From Streptomyces sp. 11x1 (lineage in GTDB: Bacteria > Actinomycetota > Actinomycetes > Streptomycetales > Streptomycetaceae): a stretch of DNA of 64,000 nt. Location: contig NZ_CP122459.1 of assembly GCF_032598905.1 (NCBI RefSeq), positions 1 to 64,000 on the forward strand, read 5' to 3'. The position numbers and the translations under genes are program-made. Of this stretch, positions 42,917 through 51,280 are shown piece by piece (the first letter of the stretch is position 1; each line of letters begins with the position of its first letter). The notes below the pieces were generated by a model that searched no databases, was not told where the DNA came from, and was given only the letters and a program-made list of their open reading frames with translations.

Positions 42917-43030
42917 GCATGCGATCAAACGCGAAACGCGCCCAACAGGTCGTCCGGGCAACGGGCGTTGAGAGGTGCCAGGGCGTGCGACCAAACGCGA
43001 AACGGGGCAATTGGCCGTTCGGGCGACCGG
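42917..43030 (+). repeat. Two direct repeats with 66-bp period
   Basis: GCATGCGATCAAACGCGAAA at 42917 and GCGTGCGACCAAACGCGAAA at 42983 differ at two positions, and weaker similarity (GTCCGGGCAACGG and TTCGGGCGACCGG) continues downstream. They follow the terminase stop directly and occupy a gene-free stretch to 43279. Confidence 0.7.
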
Positions 43031-43279
43031 AGTCGAGGACTCCGGCCATTGTAATGAAGTCGTTACATAGCTCAATGTGGTTCGCAGAAGCTCAGGTTGA
43101 AGGAGGAGGTATCTGACGGTCCCTCAACTTCCTTTGACGTGCACCTTCGACGCCCTGAAGGCCGAGTAGGCTCGAAGAGCAGAAGAGCCCCAAAGTCAGC
43201 ACCTGGCCTGAGAAACCGTGCTGACGGCGGGGCCCTTCCAGCGATCTCCAGACACTCGCGGAATGAATGGAGTACCACC

Positions 43280-43501
43280 ATGCATGCTAAGCCCATGTCG
43301 CAGGGGGATGGCGGCCCCGCCCGAGGCTGTAACCGCCTCGTGGTCTGGTGGCGGCGGAAGCGGGACCGCGCCGAAGCCTCCTGGCGCCGGAGCCGCAAGG
43401 CCATCCGTCGGCGCTTCGTACTCGGGGTGGCCTACGGGGCCGGATCCGGTGTGGGCGGCTTCGTCACCGCCTACCTGATCTGGCTGGCCCAGTCCCGATA
43501 G
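43280..43501 (+). CDS. Small basic membrane protein
   Basis: ATG 43280 follows GGAG. The 73-residue product is basic (RLVVWWRRKRDRAEASWRRS, RKAIRRRF) and ends with a glycine-containing hydrophobic helix (LGVAYGAGSGVGGFVTAYLI). This resembles holin-like or small inner-membrane proteins. A terminator follows. Confidence 0.72.
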   Translation: MHAKPMSQGDGGPARGCNRLVVWWRRKRDRAEASWRRSRKAIRRRFVLGVAYGAGSGVGGFVTAYLIWLAQSR

Positions 43502-43515
43502 CTCCTCCGCTCAGT

Positions 43516-43552
43516 GGAAGGGGGTTCACCCGAAGCGGGTGGGCCCCCTTCC
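43516..43552 (+). terminator. Hairpin after small membrane protein
   Basis: GGAAGGGGG and CCCCCTTCC form the outer stem, CACCCG and CGGGTG the inner stem, with a two-base mismatch between and an AAG loop. It lies 15 bases after the stop. Confidence 0.8.
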
Positions 43553-43703
43553 GTACGCGCGCGACAGCAAGATCAGCAACCACCTGAAGCGAAACCGCGG
43601 CGGCAAGGTCTCGACACCCTCATCGGGCCGGGCGCGGCCACAGGAAGGCCAGTTGGTCGTCCGTCGCCCGTACGCTGCTACGACCACAAGGAGGGACTGG
43701 CCC

Positions 43704-44118
43704 ATGCCTCGCCTCATCTACACGGTGAACAAAGCGGGGGTTGAGGAACATCGGCGTCAGATCGTGCGCCTGTACGCTCCGTGATCACCGCACCGCAGAT
43801 AATGCGCTGTTATCTGCGGGAGCGCGGGGCGCCACCTGCCGAGACGAGCCGCGGACGGCACGTGAAGCAGCCCTGTTATCCGCGGTATCGCGCCGCTGGG
43901 CCCGTAGCCGCACGATCCGACTCGGTTGTTCCTCAACCCCCAAAGCGCTCACAGACGCGCAGATCGCCGCCTTGTACGAGCTCTCCGAGAAGAGCAAGGT
44001 CGTGATCGGCCTGTGGCAGAACACGCCTTCCCCCACCCGTGACTCCTTCACCTGGTACATCAGCGGCGGCCTCCTGCGGATCCTGCGGTTCCGGCGAATC
44101 CTGAAGGCGCTGGGCTGA
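43704..44118 (+). pseudogene. Small gene interrupted by a 206-bp inverted-repeat element
   Basis: A strong AAGGAGGG site precedes ATG 43704. The frame starts MPRLIYTVNKA and is broken by the element at 43736-43941. Removing the element and one AAAGC copy restores a single 67-residue frame: MPRLIYTVNK joins ALTDAQIAAL, then YELSEKSKVVIGLWQ, SFTWYISGGLLRIL and ends KALG. The restored product has a hydrophobic middle and a basic end. Its family is not recognised. The present allele gives only a 26-residue product. Confidence 0.85.
43736..43941. mobile_element. Miniature inverted-repeat element (TIME-like, Tn3-type ends)
   Basis: The element begins GGGGGTTGAGGAACA and ends with its exact complement; the similarity continues to about 33 bp with four mismatches (both arms share GTC and GATCGTGCG). 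It is flanked by the direct repeat AAAGC at 43731-43735 and 43942-43946. Terminal GGGG, long inverted repeats and a 5-bp duplication are typical of the Tn3 family, and 206 bp with no transposase fits Tn3-derived miniature elements (TIMEs). Confidence 0.9.
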
Positions 44119-44154
44119 CCGAGCCCTGTCAGCGGCGGCGGCCATGATGGGGGC

Positions 44155-44724
44155 GTGGACTACAGCCTCGTCATTGCCGCCGCGCACGCTGCCGGCCCCT
44201 GCCCGCCCGGCGAGGAACCCGTCTGGGGTCGCCGCGTGCACGCCCTCACCGTCGACCTGCACCTGATCGCTCAGCAGGCCGCACAGGACATCAGCCGCCT
44301 GGAGAGCGCATCCCGGTTCGTCGCCTTCCTGGAGAAGGTAGAGATCGAGGAGTCCAGCCGGCGAGGCCTGCTGACCCTGCGCAACCCGGCAGGGGACACC
44401 GAGCACATCCGCACCGAGCAGCAGGAGACCGACCGCGGCCGCGACTTGATCGAGCGGGCCCGCGTCCTGCAGGGCCGCTGGGTGCTGGTCTTCCGGTACA
44501 ACGAGAAGGCCTCCCCGACCAAGCAGGTCCGTATGCTCGCCCACCTCATGGACCTGGGCGATGGCGCCATCGCCGTGAACCTCGCGAAGAAGATCCTCAC
44601 CGACGACGCCAGCGGCGCCATCCCCCGGGCGCAGGCCGCATGGTCGGAAGCAGGCCTGCCGGACACGGGGGCCATCACGGTGGAGCAGTTGGAGCAGGCC
44701 CGCGCCAAGCTGCAGAGCCAGTGA
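44155..44724 (+). CDS. Helical unknown protein
   Basis: GTG 44155 lies about six bases after CATGAT, suggesting a leaderless transcript. The 189-residue product is helical (VDLHLIAQQAAQDISRLESA, RFVAFLEKVEIEESSRRGLL, ARVLQGRWVLVFRYNEKASP, TVEQLEQARAKLQSQ). It is unrecognised; phage-derived regulators with similar size exist. Confidence 0.72.
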   Translation: MDYSLVIAAAHAAGPCPPGEEPVWGRRVHALTVDLHLIAQQAAQDISRLESASRFVAFLEKVEIEESSRRGLLTLRNPAGDTEHIRTEQQETDRGRDLIERARVLQGRWVLVFRYNEKASPTKQVRMLAHLMDLGDGAIAVNLAKKILTDDASGAIPRAQAAWSEAGLPDTGAITVEQLEQARAKLQSQ

Positions 44725-44733
44725 GCCAGGGCC

Positions 44734-44762
44734 TTGCCTAGGGGAGAAAAGGGGCGTACAGT
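44734..44762 (+). promoter_or_regulatory. Promoter before the 44828 gene
   Basis: TTGCCT (44734-44739) and TACAGT (44757-44762) are 17 bases apart, a good principal-sigma spacing. The opposite strand over the -10 region reads CACTGTACG, echoing the shared motif in reverse. Confidence 0.6.
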
Positions 44763-44827
44763 GTCGGAATGCATGTCTCCGCCCCAAACCGGGGGGCGGG
44801 GCATCAAGTCCGACGGAAGGACATGAA

Positions 44828-45343
44828 GTGCCGCTTTCTCGTATCGCCCGAGATTTCGCTGCGGAGATCCGCAATCACGACTGGCGCGATGCCCCATGGA
44901 GGGCTGACCGCGCAGGCCACAACCGGACTACGGACCCCAAGAGTCACAACGTCGGGGAGCTGAAGCCGGAGGAGACCATGACGTTGAAGACCAACGTCAT
45001 GTGGGTGACCGCGCAGGTGCTCGGCTACATGGATCCCAACTTCGACGTCTACGAGTTCGCCGAAGCCTGCGGAATCAGCACCACCACGAGGTGGGGACGC
45101 AAAGACGGCGGTATCGACGCCGGCCTCCGGAAGGACCAGTACGGCCGGATGATGCGTCCCGGCACATGGGCCATCGACGAGAACGAGGTCATCACCACCG
45201 TGACCAGTGACTTCTTCCACTCGCCTACCTGTGAGATGTTCCGCCAGGGATGGCAGGGGGCGCCCGTCCTGTCCTACCCGGCCGACGCCGTACCGCCACG
45301 ATGGAGCCCGTGCAGCCACTGCCGTCCCCAAGCGCAGGGCTGA
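44828..45343 (+). CDS. Unknown protein with C-terminal cysteine pair
   Basis: GTG 44828 has GGAAGG about eight bases upstream. The 171-residue product contains TLKTNVMWVTAQVLGYMDPN, YEFAEACGISTTTRWGRKDG and a C-terminus with SPTCEMF and CSHC. The last Cys and His residues could bind a metal ion. Its transcript ends at a very strong hairpin. Confidence 0.75.
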   Translation: MPLSRIARDFAAEIRNHDWRDAPWRADRAGHNRTTDPKSHNVGELKPEETMTLKTNVMWVTAQVLGYMDPNFDVYEFAEACGISTTTRWGRKDGGIDAGLRKDQYGRMMRPGTWAIDENEVITTVTSDFFHSPTCEMFRQGWQGAPVLSYPADAVPPRWSPCSHCRPQAQG

Positions 45344-45364
45344 CGACCGGCGCCGTCGTGGCCC

Positions 45365-45406
45365 GGCCCCCTCGGCAGGCGAGGTGTAACGCCTGCCGAG
45401 GGGGCC
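45365..45406 (+). terminator. Perfect 17-bp hairpin
   Basis: GGCCCCCTCGGCAGGCG and its exact complement flank an eight-base loop, 22 bases after the 45343 stop. The rest of 45407-45650 holds only a short dyad GGTCCG/CGGACC near 45575 and no gene. Confidence 0.9.
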
Positions 45407-45650
45407 CGTCTGTAGGGGGTGACGCGCCCCCGGGGGTCTGGTGGACAGCTTCCCGCGGGCGCCGACCAAGCACGCACCCCGGATAACAGCAAGAAGCACG
45501 GAAGGTCTCCGCGGGGCTCAGGCCCCGTCCCGGGTCGCCCGGGGGTCGCACAAGGACCGTATCGGGCCTGCACGTACCGATTTGGTCCGACACGGACCGA
45601 GACGAGACCTGTAGCTGGCCGGGGGAGGGGAGAAGCTGCGCTTCTTGCTG

Positions 45651-45866
45651 TTATCCAGAATGGTCCGACTCCTTTCCGTTGCCCGCAGCAGGTGCCTCGG
45701 GCCTTCGCTCACGGGGCGATCCGCCGAATGACCACACCTCCCGTGCCACCAGAACGATCCCGGACGCCACCGTCACCGCGACCTGGGGCGAACAACCGGC
45801 AAGGATGAGCCCGAGAACGATGGCGGCAATCAAGGCGACGACACAGACACGGTGCTTCACAGGCAT
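45651..45866 (-). CDS. Small lipoprotein or membrane protein
   Basis: ATG 45866 gives 71 residues. A basic start (MPVKHRV) leads into a hydrophobic stretch (CVVALIAAIVLGLILAGC) ending in LAGC, a lipobox. A second hydrophobic segment (AVTVASGIVLVAREVW) and a charged tail follow. Lipid anchoring at that Cys is likely. It is unrecognised. Confidence 0.65.
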   Translation of the reverse strand: MPVKHRVCVVALIAAIVLGLILAGCSPQVAVTVASGIVLVAREVWSFGGSPRERRPEAPAAGNGKESDHSG

Positions 45867-46123
45867 GACGAAGTAGCCCCTTGTCGGGAGTGGTTGGTGG
45901 AAGAGGAAGCTCACTGCGCTCACCGCGCGCTTTGGAGCCGCTCCTAGATTTCCGTACACCACTTCACCCCGGCTTGGGGGATGTGTGAAACGGATCTCCC
46001 GTTCGAGAGGTGCTCTCGTCTCGGGCCGTTCACCAGATTCCCCGTCCCGGGACCGGGCGGCAACCATCTCGGGGAAGAGTTAACAGGCGAGTGACAGGAA
46101 CCGGGTTACGTACGCTGTCTGCC

Positions 46124-46975
46124 ATGCCCCAGCCGAACCCGCGCACCACCGACGCTCTCGCCGCGATCGGCGCCTTCATGACGGCGCAGCAGAATGCCGG
46201 GTACGCCGACGAGACCGTACGGCTGCGCGGCACGCTGCTCACCGAGTTCCTGGAGCACGTCCTCAATGAGGAGAAGACCGCCTCCCTCACCGCCGAAGAG
46301 CTCGTCGAGCCCGAGCGCACGGACTCCTGGCTCGACGCGGCCGACGCCGGCGAGACCAGGCGCCGGAACACCCTCACCGGCCCGGACGCCGCCGCGGCGT
46401 ACGACTCCCAGCGCGCCCGCATCCAGACGTACAACACCTTCGTCGACCACCTCGGCCTATCCGGGCTGCAACGCGCCTACCCGCTCACCGGGCACGGCGA
46501 CCGCCTGGAGCCCGAGCAGGCCTACAAGCTGCTGCGCACCCTCGCCGTACGGCGGCCCACCGGCGCCAACGCCGCCACCGCCATCCGCACCGCCGCGGTG
46601 GCCGCCCTCGTCGCCGCCACAGGCCGCTCCGTGCCCCGGCTCCACGAACTCAACGTGACCGACGTCGACCTGGAGCGCCGCCCGGTCCCCGTCGTGACGA
46701 TCGCCGAATTCGACCACCCGCTCGACAGGCACACCGTGGAGATCCTGAGCCGCTGGCTCGACGTCCGCGCCGGCATCACCAAGGCCCTGGAAGGCACCGA
46801 CCCCGGCTACCTGTGGATCCCGACGAAGCCCGGCCGCGAGCGCGCCGGCGTCCAGCCGCCGAAGCCTGGCCTGACCCGGGCCGCCGTCCGCACCCTGCAC
46901 GCCGCGCACCGCAGCCTCGTCATGCAGGTGATCGGCGTGCCTCTACGCCCGTACGCCCTCCTCCCCCGCCGGTGA
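46124..46975 (+). CDS. Degenerate tyrosine recombinase-like protein
   Basis: ATG 46124 lies about eight bases after TACGCT, a leaderless setup. The 283-residue product has an N-terminal SAM-like helical domain (YADETVRLRGTLLTEFLEHV) and the Arg-I region of tyrosine recombinases (AAVAALVAATGRSVPRLHEL followed by VTDVDLE). The expected HxxR and Tyr motifs are missing; the end reads RTLHAAHRSLVMQVIG and stops. Catalysis is therefore unlikely. It may be a regulator or a truncated integrase. Confidence 0.75.
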   Translation: MPQPNPRTTDALAAIGAFMTAQQNAGYADETVRLRGTLLTEFLEHVLNEEKTASLTAEELVEPERTDSWLDAADAGETRRRNTLTGPDAAAAYDSQRARIQTYNTFVDHLGLSGLQRAYPLTGHGDRLEPEQAYKLLRTLAVRRPTGANAATAIRTAAVAALVAATGRSVPRLHELNVTDVDLERRPVPVVTIAEFDHPLDRHTVEILSRWLDVRAGITKALEGTDPGYLWIPTKPGRERAGVQPPKPGLTRAAVRTLHAAHRSLVMQVIGVPLRPYALLPRR

Positions 46976-46994
46976 CGCTGCTACCGTCGCGCCC

Positions 46995-47177
46995 ATGATG
47001 GAGCTGTTCACCGACGCCGAGCGGGACCGCATCACCGCGGCCGCCGACCGCGACGGCCAGGAGCCGGCCGCGTGGCTGCGCCAAGTCGTACGGGAACGGC
47101 TGGACGCCGAGAACCTCGAGGACGCACTCGTCGGCGCGCACTTCACCGTCGCCACCCGCGCGGCCGCCGCCGGCTGA
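46995..47177 (+). CDS. Small ribbon-helix-helix-like protein
   Basis: ATG 46995 (or 46998) gives 60 residues: ELFTDAERDRITAAADRDGQ then EPAAWLRQVVRERLDAENLE. This resembles the CopG/RHH antitoxin layout and is similar in form to the antitoxin-like gene at 59345. No toxin partner is recognisable beside it. Confidence 0.65.
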   Translation: MMELFTDAERDRITAAADRDGQEPAAWLRQVVRERLDAENLEDALVGAHFTVATRAAAAG

Positions 47178-47258
47178 CCGGTCGCGGGCAGGTCTTCGTT
47201 CTGCTGCAGAACCGCCACAGCGCCCCGCGCAGCCTCCCCGGCACCCGAAGCTGCCGAC

Positions 47259-47870
47259 GTGCACAGAGCCTTCGACACCCTCACACGCCACGCCGACCTC
47301 CTCCTGCCGATCCTCGCGGCGTTCCTGGTCGCTCTCCTGACGAACTGGCTGACCAACCGCGGCCGCGACCGGCAGGAACGCGCCGCGGATCGGGCCACGC
47401 TGCAGGCCCAAGTGGACGCCTTCGTCACCGGAGCGGTTGCCGTCCGGGCTGCCGCCAACATCAGCGACACGATTTGGGAGGGGCCCAAGGAGAAGTGGCG
47501 CGCGACGGCCGTCGTGCTCCTGGGTGCCGTTGGCGGGATCGCCAACTCGGAGGCACAGGGCAACTGGCGCTACGCGGCTGGCCTGCGGGATGCCGCCCAG
47601 CTCATCAGCCGCGAGATCCACGCGCGCAAGGTCGCACTGGCCAACCTGCAGGCGTCCACCGTCCAGCTCGGCGCCGCCGCCACTCCGCTGATGCGGCATC
47701 AAGACGCGCGGCTGGTCGAAGCCGTCGAAGAGGTCATGGCCGCCGCCAGCGCCATCGACGATCACGCTCGCTTTGAACAGGCCCTGACCGCCTTCGGACA
47801 AGCCGCCCGGACTGCGCTGCAGCCGCCGCCGTCCGTGTGGGCGCGGCTGACCCGGCGCCGCACGCAGTAG
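47259..47870 (+). CDS. Membrane-anchored helical protein
   Basis: GTG 47259 gives 203 residues. A single hydrophobic helix lies at about 12-31 (DLLLPILAAFLVALLTNWLT). The rest is cytoplasmic and helical (RDRQERAADRATLQAQVDAF, EVMAAASAIDDHARFEQALT) and contains GAVGGIANSEAQGNWRYAAG. The GNWRYA step also occurs as GNWYYAF in the 47970 product, hinting at related partners. It is unrecognised. Confidence 0.72.
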   Translation: MHRAFDTLTRHADLLLPILAAFLVALLTNWLTNRGRDRQERAADRATLQAQVDAFVTGAVAVRAAANISDTIWEGPKEKWRATAVVLLGAVGGIANSEAQGNWRYAAGLRDAAQLISREIHARKVALANLQASTVQLGAAATPLMRHQDARLVEAVEEVMAAASAIDDHARFEQALTAFGQAARTALQPPPSVWARLTRRRTQ

Positions 47871-47969
47871 AGGTCCGGATGCCGACGGGGGATGCGGCAT
47901 CCGGACCTACTGGCCAGCGTAGTCCTGCCAGACTGGGCAGCCACAGCAATCCGGCGTGAAGGGCGGAAT

Positions 47970-48458
47970 ATGTCCGACGATCCCTCGGTGTACGAGCTGA
48001 TGGACGGCACCAGCACAGAGAAGAACCTCGCCGAGGACTACGTGGCACTTCTCGACAAGCTCTCCGCCTTGGCGGGCGCTGCCGAGGACGGCAACTGGTA
48101 CTACGCCTTCGAGAAGATCGAGTCCGTACGTCGGGCCCTCACTGATCTGGAGCGGCGCATCAGCAACCCGTCCGCCGACGGCACCGAGCGCGTCTTCGAC
48201 CGTCCCGAGGCCGACGCCCACCGCACCCGTCAGCTCATCATCGCCTTCGCACAGCAGTACGGCGGGCACATCGGTCCCAAGCTCTATCCCGTCGCGGAGC
48301 TGGAGAACGAGCGTGCGAAGGAGAAGATCGCCCGGTCCAAGAAGTGGGTCGCGGACTTCCACGCCGCCCTTGACGCCGGTGACACGAACACCGCGTCCGA
48401 ACTCGCAGGCGGAACTGTGCGGATCGTGGACGGGATGACCGGCGATGGCGGTAGCTGA
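47970..48458 (+). CDS. Helical unknown protein
   Basis: ATG 47970 follows GAAGGG. The 162-residue product is helical and charged (NLAEDYVALLDKLSALAGAA, GNWYYAFEKIESVRRALTDL, ERAKEKIARSKKWVADFHAA). It overlaps the next gene by 14 bases, so the two are cotranslated. It is unrecognised. Confidence 0.78.
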   Translation: MSDDPSVYELMDGTSTEKNLAEDYVALLDKLSALAGAAEDGNWYYAFEKIESVRRALTDLERRISNPSADGTERVFDRPEADAHRTRQLIIAFAQQYGGHIGPKLYPVAELENERAKEKIARSKKWVADFHAALDAGDTNTASELAGGTVRIVDGMTGDGGS

Positions 48459-49197
48459 CCGCGCCAAACGGCTGCGCGCCCTGGCGCGGGCACTCAACGA
48501 GCACTTCGAGCTGACGCCGGACACAGTGCTCGCCGAGTTCGACGAGTACACCCGGCCAGGGAAGTGGTATCTCCGGTGGACGGATGGCCCCACGGTCGCC
48601 CAGCTCACCAAGACCGCGAAGGACATCGACGCTGAGGTCCTGGCGGAGGCGACGCTGTTCCGCAAGTACAGCAACTTCGTGTGGGCCCTGGCCACCATCC
48701 GGCTGACGATGTCCACCGAGGAGTTGCCTCCGGAGCAGGGGTACTACCCCAACTCCTGGCACATCAGGGAGTGGTTGCAAGGGCGGAGGGCACCGCGGCC
48801 GCGCAACAAGCGCGAGCAAGTGATGGCCGAGCGTCTCGGGGCCATGTACGACGACGACAGCAGCGCCTTCCACTCGCCGGACACGTTGATGGCCGACTTC
48901 GTCCGTGACAACGGAGTTGCCGCGCTACTGCGTGACAAGGACCCCGGAGAGGCTCTGTTGACTCCCGTGGAGGTCCTGACGGACCGCTACGCCACCGGCG
49001 AGGCGCTGAAGGCATGGAAGCGTCGGCTCGTCCCGTTGAAGCCGCTGGAGGCCTTCCTGGCGGTTCTCGCGGATCAGCAGCCGGAGCCGAGTGTGGCGGC
49101 CGCGGCGCTCGCCCTGGTGCCGGAGGTGCATCAGTCCGTCGACAATGCGGCAGAGGGGCTGAACGCCCGGGTCACAGGAGAGGCGCAGGCTTCGTAG
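48445..49197 (+). CDS. Unknown helical protein
   Basis: The 250-residue product starts MAVADRAKRLRALARALNEH, includes KWYLRWTDGPTVAQLTKTAK and GYYPNSWHIREWLQGRRAPR, and ends with helices (EAFLAVLADQQPEPSVAAAA). Its start overlaps the upstream gene and its end overlaps the opposing zinc-ribbon gene by 26 bases. It is unrecognised. Confidence 0.78.
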   Translation: MAVADRAKRLRALARALNEHFELTPDTVLAEFDEYTRPGKWYLRWTDGPTVAQLTKTAKDIDAEVLAEATLFRKYSNFVWALATIRLTMSTEELPPEQGYYPNSWHIREWLQGRRAPRPRNKREQVMAERLGAMYDDDSSAFHSPDTLMADFVRDNGVAALLRDKDPGEALLTPVEVLTDRYATGEALKAWKRRLVPLKPLEAFLAVLADQQPEPSVAAAALALVPEVHQSVDNAAEGLNARVTGEAQAS

Positions 49198-49429
49198 CCT
49201 CAGCACGGACGGCGCCGGGGCCGAGCTTGTGACGGCCCTGCTCGTCGACGACGATGACCTGCGGGCAGTCCGGGCAGGAGTACAGGTTCCACGTGCCGAG
49301 CCAGCGCCATCCCGCGTCCCACAGGGGCGCCCACTGCGCGACCGGCGGCCGGGGCGCGCTGGCGTCGCATGTGCTGCAGTCCAACGTGCGGGCGGCCTCG
49401 GCCGCGACGTTTGCTGTGGTGGTGCTCAT
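49172..49429 (-). CDS. Small zinc-ribbon protein
   Basis: ATG 49429 lies seven bases after TACGCT, a leaderless promoter. The 85-residue product has LDCSTCDAS and LYSCPDCPQ, two CxxC pairs that would bind one zinc, and WLGTWNLYSCPDCPQVIVVD as its core. Such small ribbons mediate protein or nucleic acid contacts. Confidence 0.75.
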   Translation of the reverse strand: MSTTTANVAAEAARTLDCSTCDASAPRPPVAQWAPLWDAGWRWLGTWNLYSCPDCPQVIVVDEQGRHKLGPGAVRAEATKPAPLL

Positions 49430-49461
49430 GAGGGCAGCGTATCCGGCCCCTACATGCCGAC

Positions 49462-49491
49462 GGGGCCGACGGAAGGTTCTCCGTCGGCCCC
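49462..49491 (-). terminator. Hairpin after the structural-like gene
   Basis: GGGGCCGACGGA and TCCGTCGGCCCC form a perfect 12-bp stem around a six-base loop. It lies just downstream of the leftward gene ending at 49507. Confidence 0.85.
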
Positions 49492-49506
49492 GCGGTGTGC
49501 CTGGGA

Positions 49507-49920
49507 TCAGGCGGTCGGGTACGAGCCGGTGACCGTGATGATCTCCGCCTCGGTGGCCCCCTCGACGTCGCCGTACAGGTGGTTGATGTTCTGCAGCGCG
49601 GCACCGTTCGAGGTGCCGGTGACCCGGATGCGGTCGATCTTCGTGCCGTCCGAACCGGCGTAGACCTGCGCCTCGCCGGTCCACACGCCGTTGTCCGCGT
49701 TGCGCCCGTCGAGGCTGGCCTGGAAGACGTAGCGGCAGCCGGCCGCGGCCGGGACGGGCAGGGTCAGGCCGAAGCCAAGGGAGTCGGCCGCGACGGTCTC
49801 CTTCTTCGCGACGATCTGCGCGGTGAAGGTACAGACGCCGTTCGCGGAGACGTACCGGCCGGAGCCGGAGGTGCCATCGGTGCCAGCGACGTTGGTCAGC
49901 TTGGGGGTCCAGTTGGTCAT
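49507..49920 (-). CDS. Phage tail/structural-like beta protein
   Basis: The 137-residue product starts MTNWTPKLTNVAGTDGTSGS, continues GRYVSANGVCTFTAQIVAKK and ends AEIITVTGSYPTA. The all-beta composition with low charge and the W-P-L-T opening resemble minor tail or baseplate-associated proteins of actinophages. There are no neighbours of that class, so it is an isolated phage-type gene. Function inferred. Confidence 0.7.
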   Translation of the reverse strand: MTNWTPKLTNVAGTDGTSGSGRYVSANGVCTFTAQIVAKKETVAADSLGFGLTLPVPAAAGCRYVFQASLDGRNADNGVWTGEAQVYAGSDGTKIDRIRVTGTSNGAALQNINHLYGDVEGATEAEIITVTGSYPTA

Positions 49921-50248
49921 GCGGGTGCACGTCCTTCCGTAGGGGGAGAAGCCCGCCCGAGTGGCGAGCCGGGGAAGATTGCGGGTCCTCGCGTGCTTGC
50001 GTCGCGTACTGCTGCCGACGCGCGTCTCTGGACGGCCCCGGGGTCCCGACTGCTTGCGCTACGCTCTGAGTTGGTCGCCCGTGCTGTGGACGACCTCGGC
50101 TGAGTAGTCCGGCCCGTGACCGGACGGCGAAGACGCCTGAACCCGCGCAGCGGGGATCCCAGCGCTGAACGGCCAGTCCGCTTCCGGTTCGCCCTGTACG
50201 CCAGGCGTGCCCGGGTCACGGGACCGTGTGCGCTGCGAGGGGACGACC

Positions 50249-51265
50249 GTGGGAGACAAGAACCGGGCGCTGAAGGCTGCCGCCCGCAAGTACATGGAAG
50301 AGTCCGGCGAGACGTCGCTGCAGGCCGCCATGCGGCACGTTCGCCGCGAGTACGAGCAGGGTCAGCGCGACGACGACGCGAGCGACGACCAGGAGCGCAT
50401 GGGCTTCGACGAGGCCCCTTACGCTGACGAGTACGAGCACCGTCCTCGGGTGACGGGCACCGGCTACTTCATCGCGTGGGGCGTGCAGGAACTCCTCGGC
50501 CTGGACCAGGTCCAGCAGCTCGTTCAGCACGCCGAGAAGGACGGCCAGCCGGACGCCCCCGATCCGATCACCTGCCACCTGTGCGACCGGCCCATCGACG
50601 TCACCCGTGAGGAAGTGGTGCACGTGGGCATCGCCCTCCGGGAAGTCCAGCGGCCCGGCACGCCGAAGCCCACCGAGCTGCAGTTCCCCGTCTGGACTCA
50701 CGACCAGTGCGGCCACACTCGCGTCTGGTCGTGGTCTCAGCTCACCCTCGCGCGACGCCGGCGCAACCTGCCGGTCCACACGGCCGACCTGCCGCCCAGG
50801 CAACACCGGCGCGGCCGGACGCCGATCGAGGACTACTACGTGTTCACGATGCCGGAGGACAGCCCGCCGGTGTTCTACCTGCAGCCTGGCGACGACCACC
50901 GCTGTGGGGTGCTCGGCTTCCGTGCCGACCGGCTGTCCGACGGCCTGCCCGCGCTCGACCTCTCCCGGGAGGCGCCCCGCCCGCTGGAGGAGTGGTCGAT
51001 CGCGGCCGACCGTACGGGGCTGCTCTACATCGAGCGGCAGGGAACCGGACGCTGGTACCAGCCGCCGACCCCATGGGCTCCGCCGCCCGAGTGGCTGGCC
51101 GCCGCGCACTTCCACGGCAAAGCGATCTTTCTGACGGCCCCGGCTGGCTCGGTGCCCGTGGCGAAGTTCGAAGCGGGCGCGGGCAGCAACCTGGTGGACC
51201 TGCTCGCCGTCGGCCAGAAGGACCTGCTGTTCGGTGCGGTCATGACCGTCACCGGTCTCGCCTGA
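50249..51265 (+). CDS. Unknown protein with zinc-like motif
   Basis: GTG 50249 has GAGGGG upstream. The 338-residue product begins with a helix common in actinobacterial accessory proteins (AARKYMEESGETSLQAAMRH). At about residue 110 ITCHLCDRPIDVT and WTHDQCGH give CxxC plus His and Cys ligands. The C-terminal half is alpha/beta (LLYIERQGTGRWYQPPTPWA). It is unrecognised. Confidence 0.8.
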   Translation: MGDKNRALKAAARKYMEESGETSLQAAMRHVRREYEQGQRDDDASDDQERMGFDEAPYADEYEHRPRVTGTGYFIAWGVQELLGLDQVQQLVQHAEKDGQPDAPDPITCHLCDRPIDVTREEVVHVGIALREVQRPGTPKPTELQFPVWTHDQCGHTRVWSWSQLTLARRRRNLPVHTADLPPRQHRRGRTPIEDYYVFTMPEDSPPVFYLQPGDDHRCGVLGFRADRLSDGLPALDLSREAPRPLEEWSIAADRTGLLYIERQGTGRWYQPPTPWAPPPEWLAAAHFHGKAIFLTAPAGSVPVAKFEAGAGSNLVDLLAVGQKDLLFGAVMTVTGLA

Positions 51266-51280
51266 GAGGGGGTCCTACGG

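Noticed and set aside
43741..43941. Transposase gene inside the miniature element
   Set aside because: The 206 bp contain no frame longer than a few dozen codons with transposase motifs, so the element is non-autonomous.
44740..44770. Reverse-oriented copy of the shared module near 44757
   Set aside because: CACTGTACG occurs on the minus strand but no leftward gene starts there and the TTCG part is displaced; the plus-strand promoter reading is better supported.
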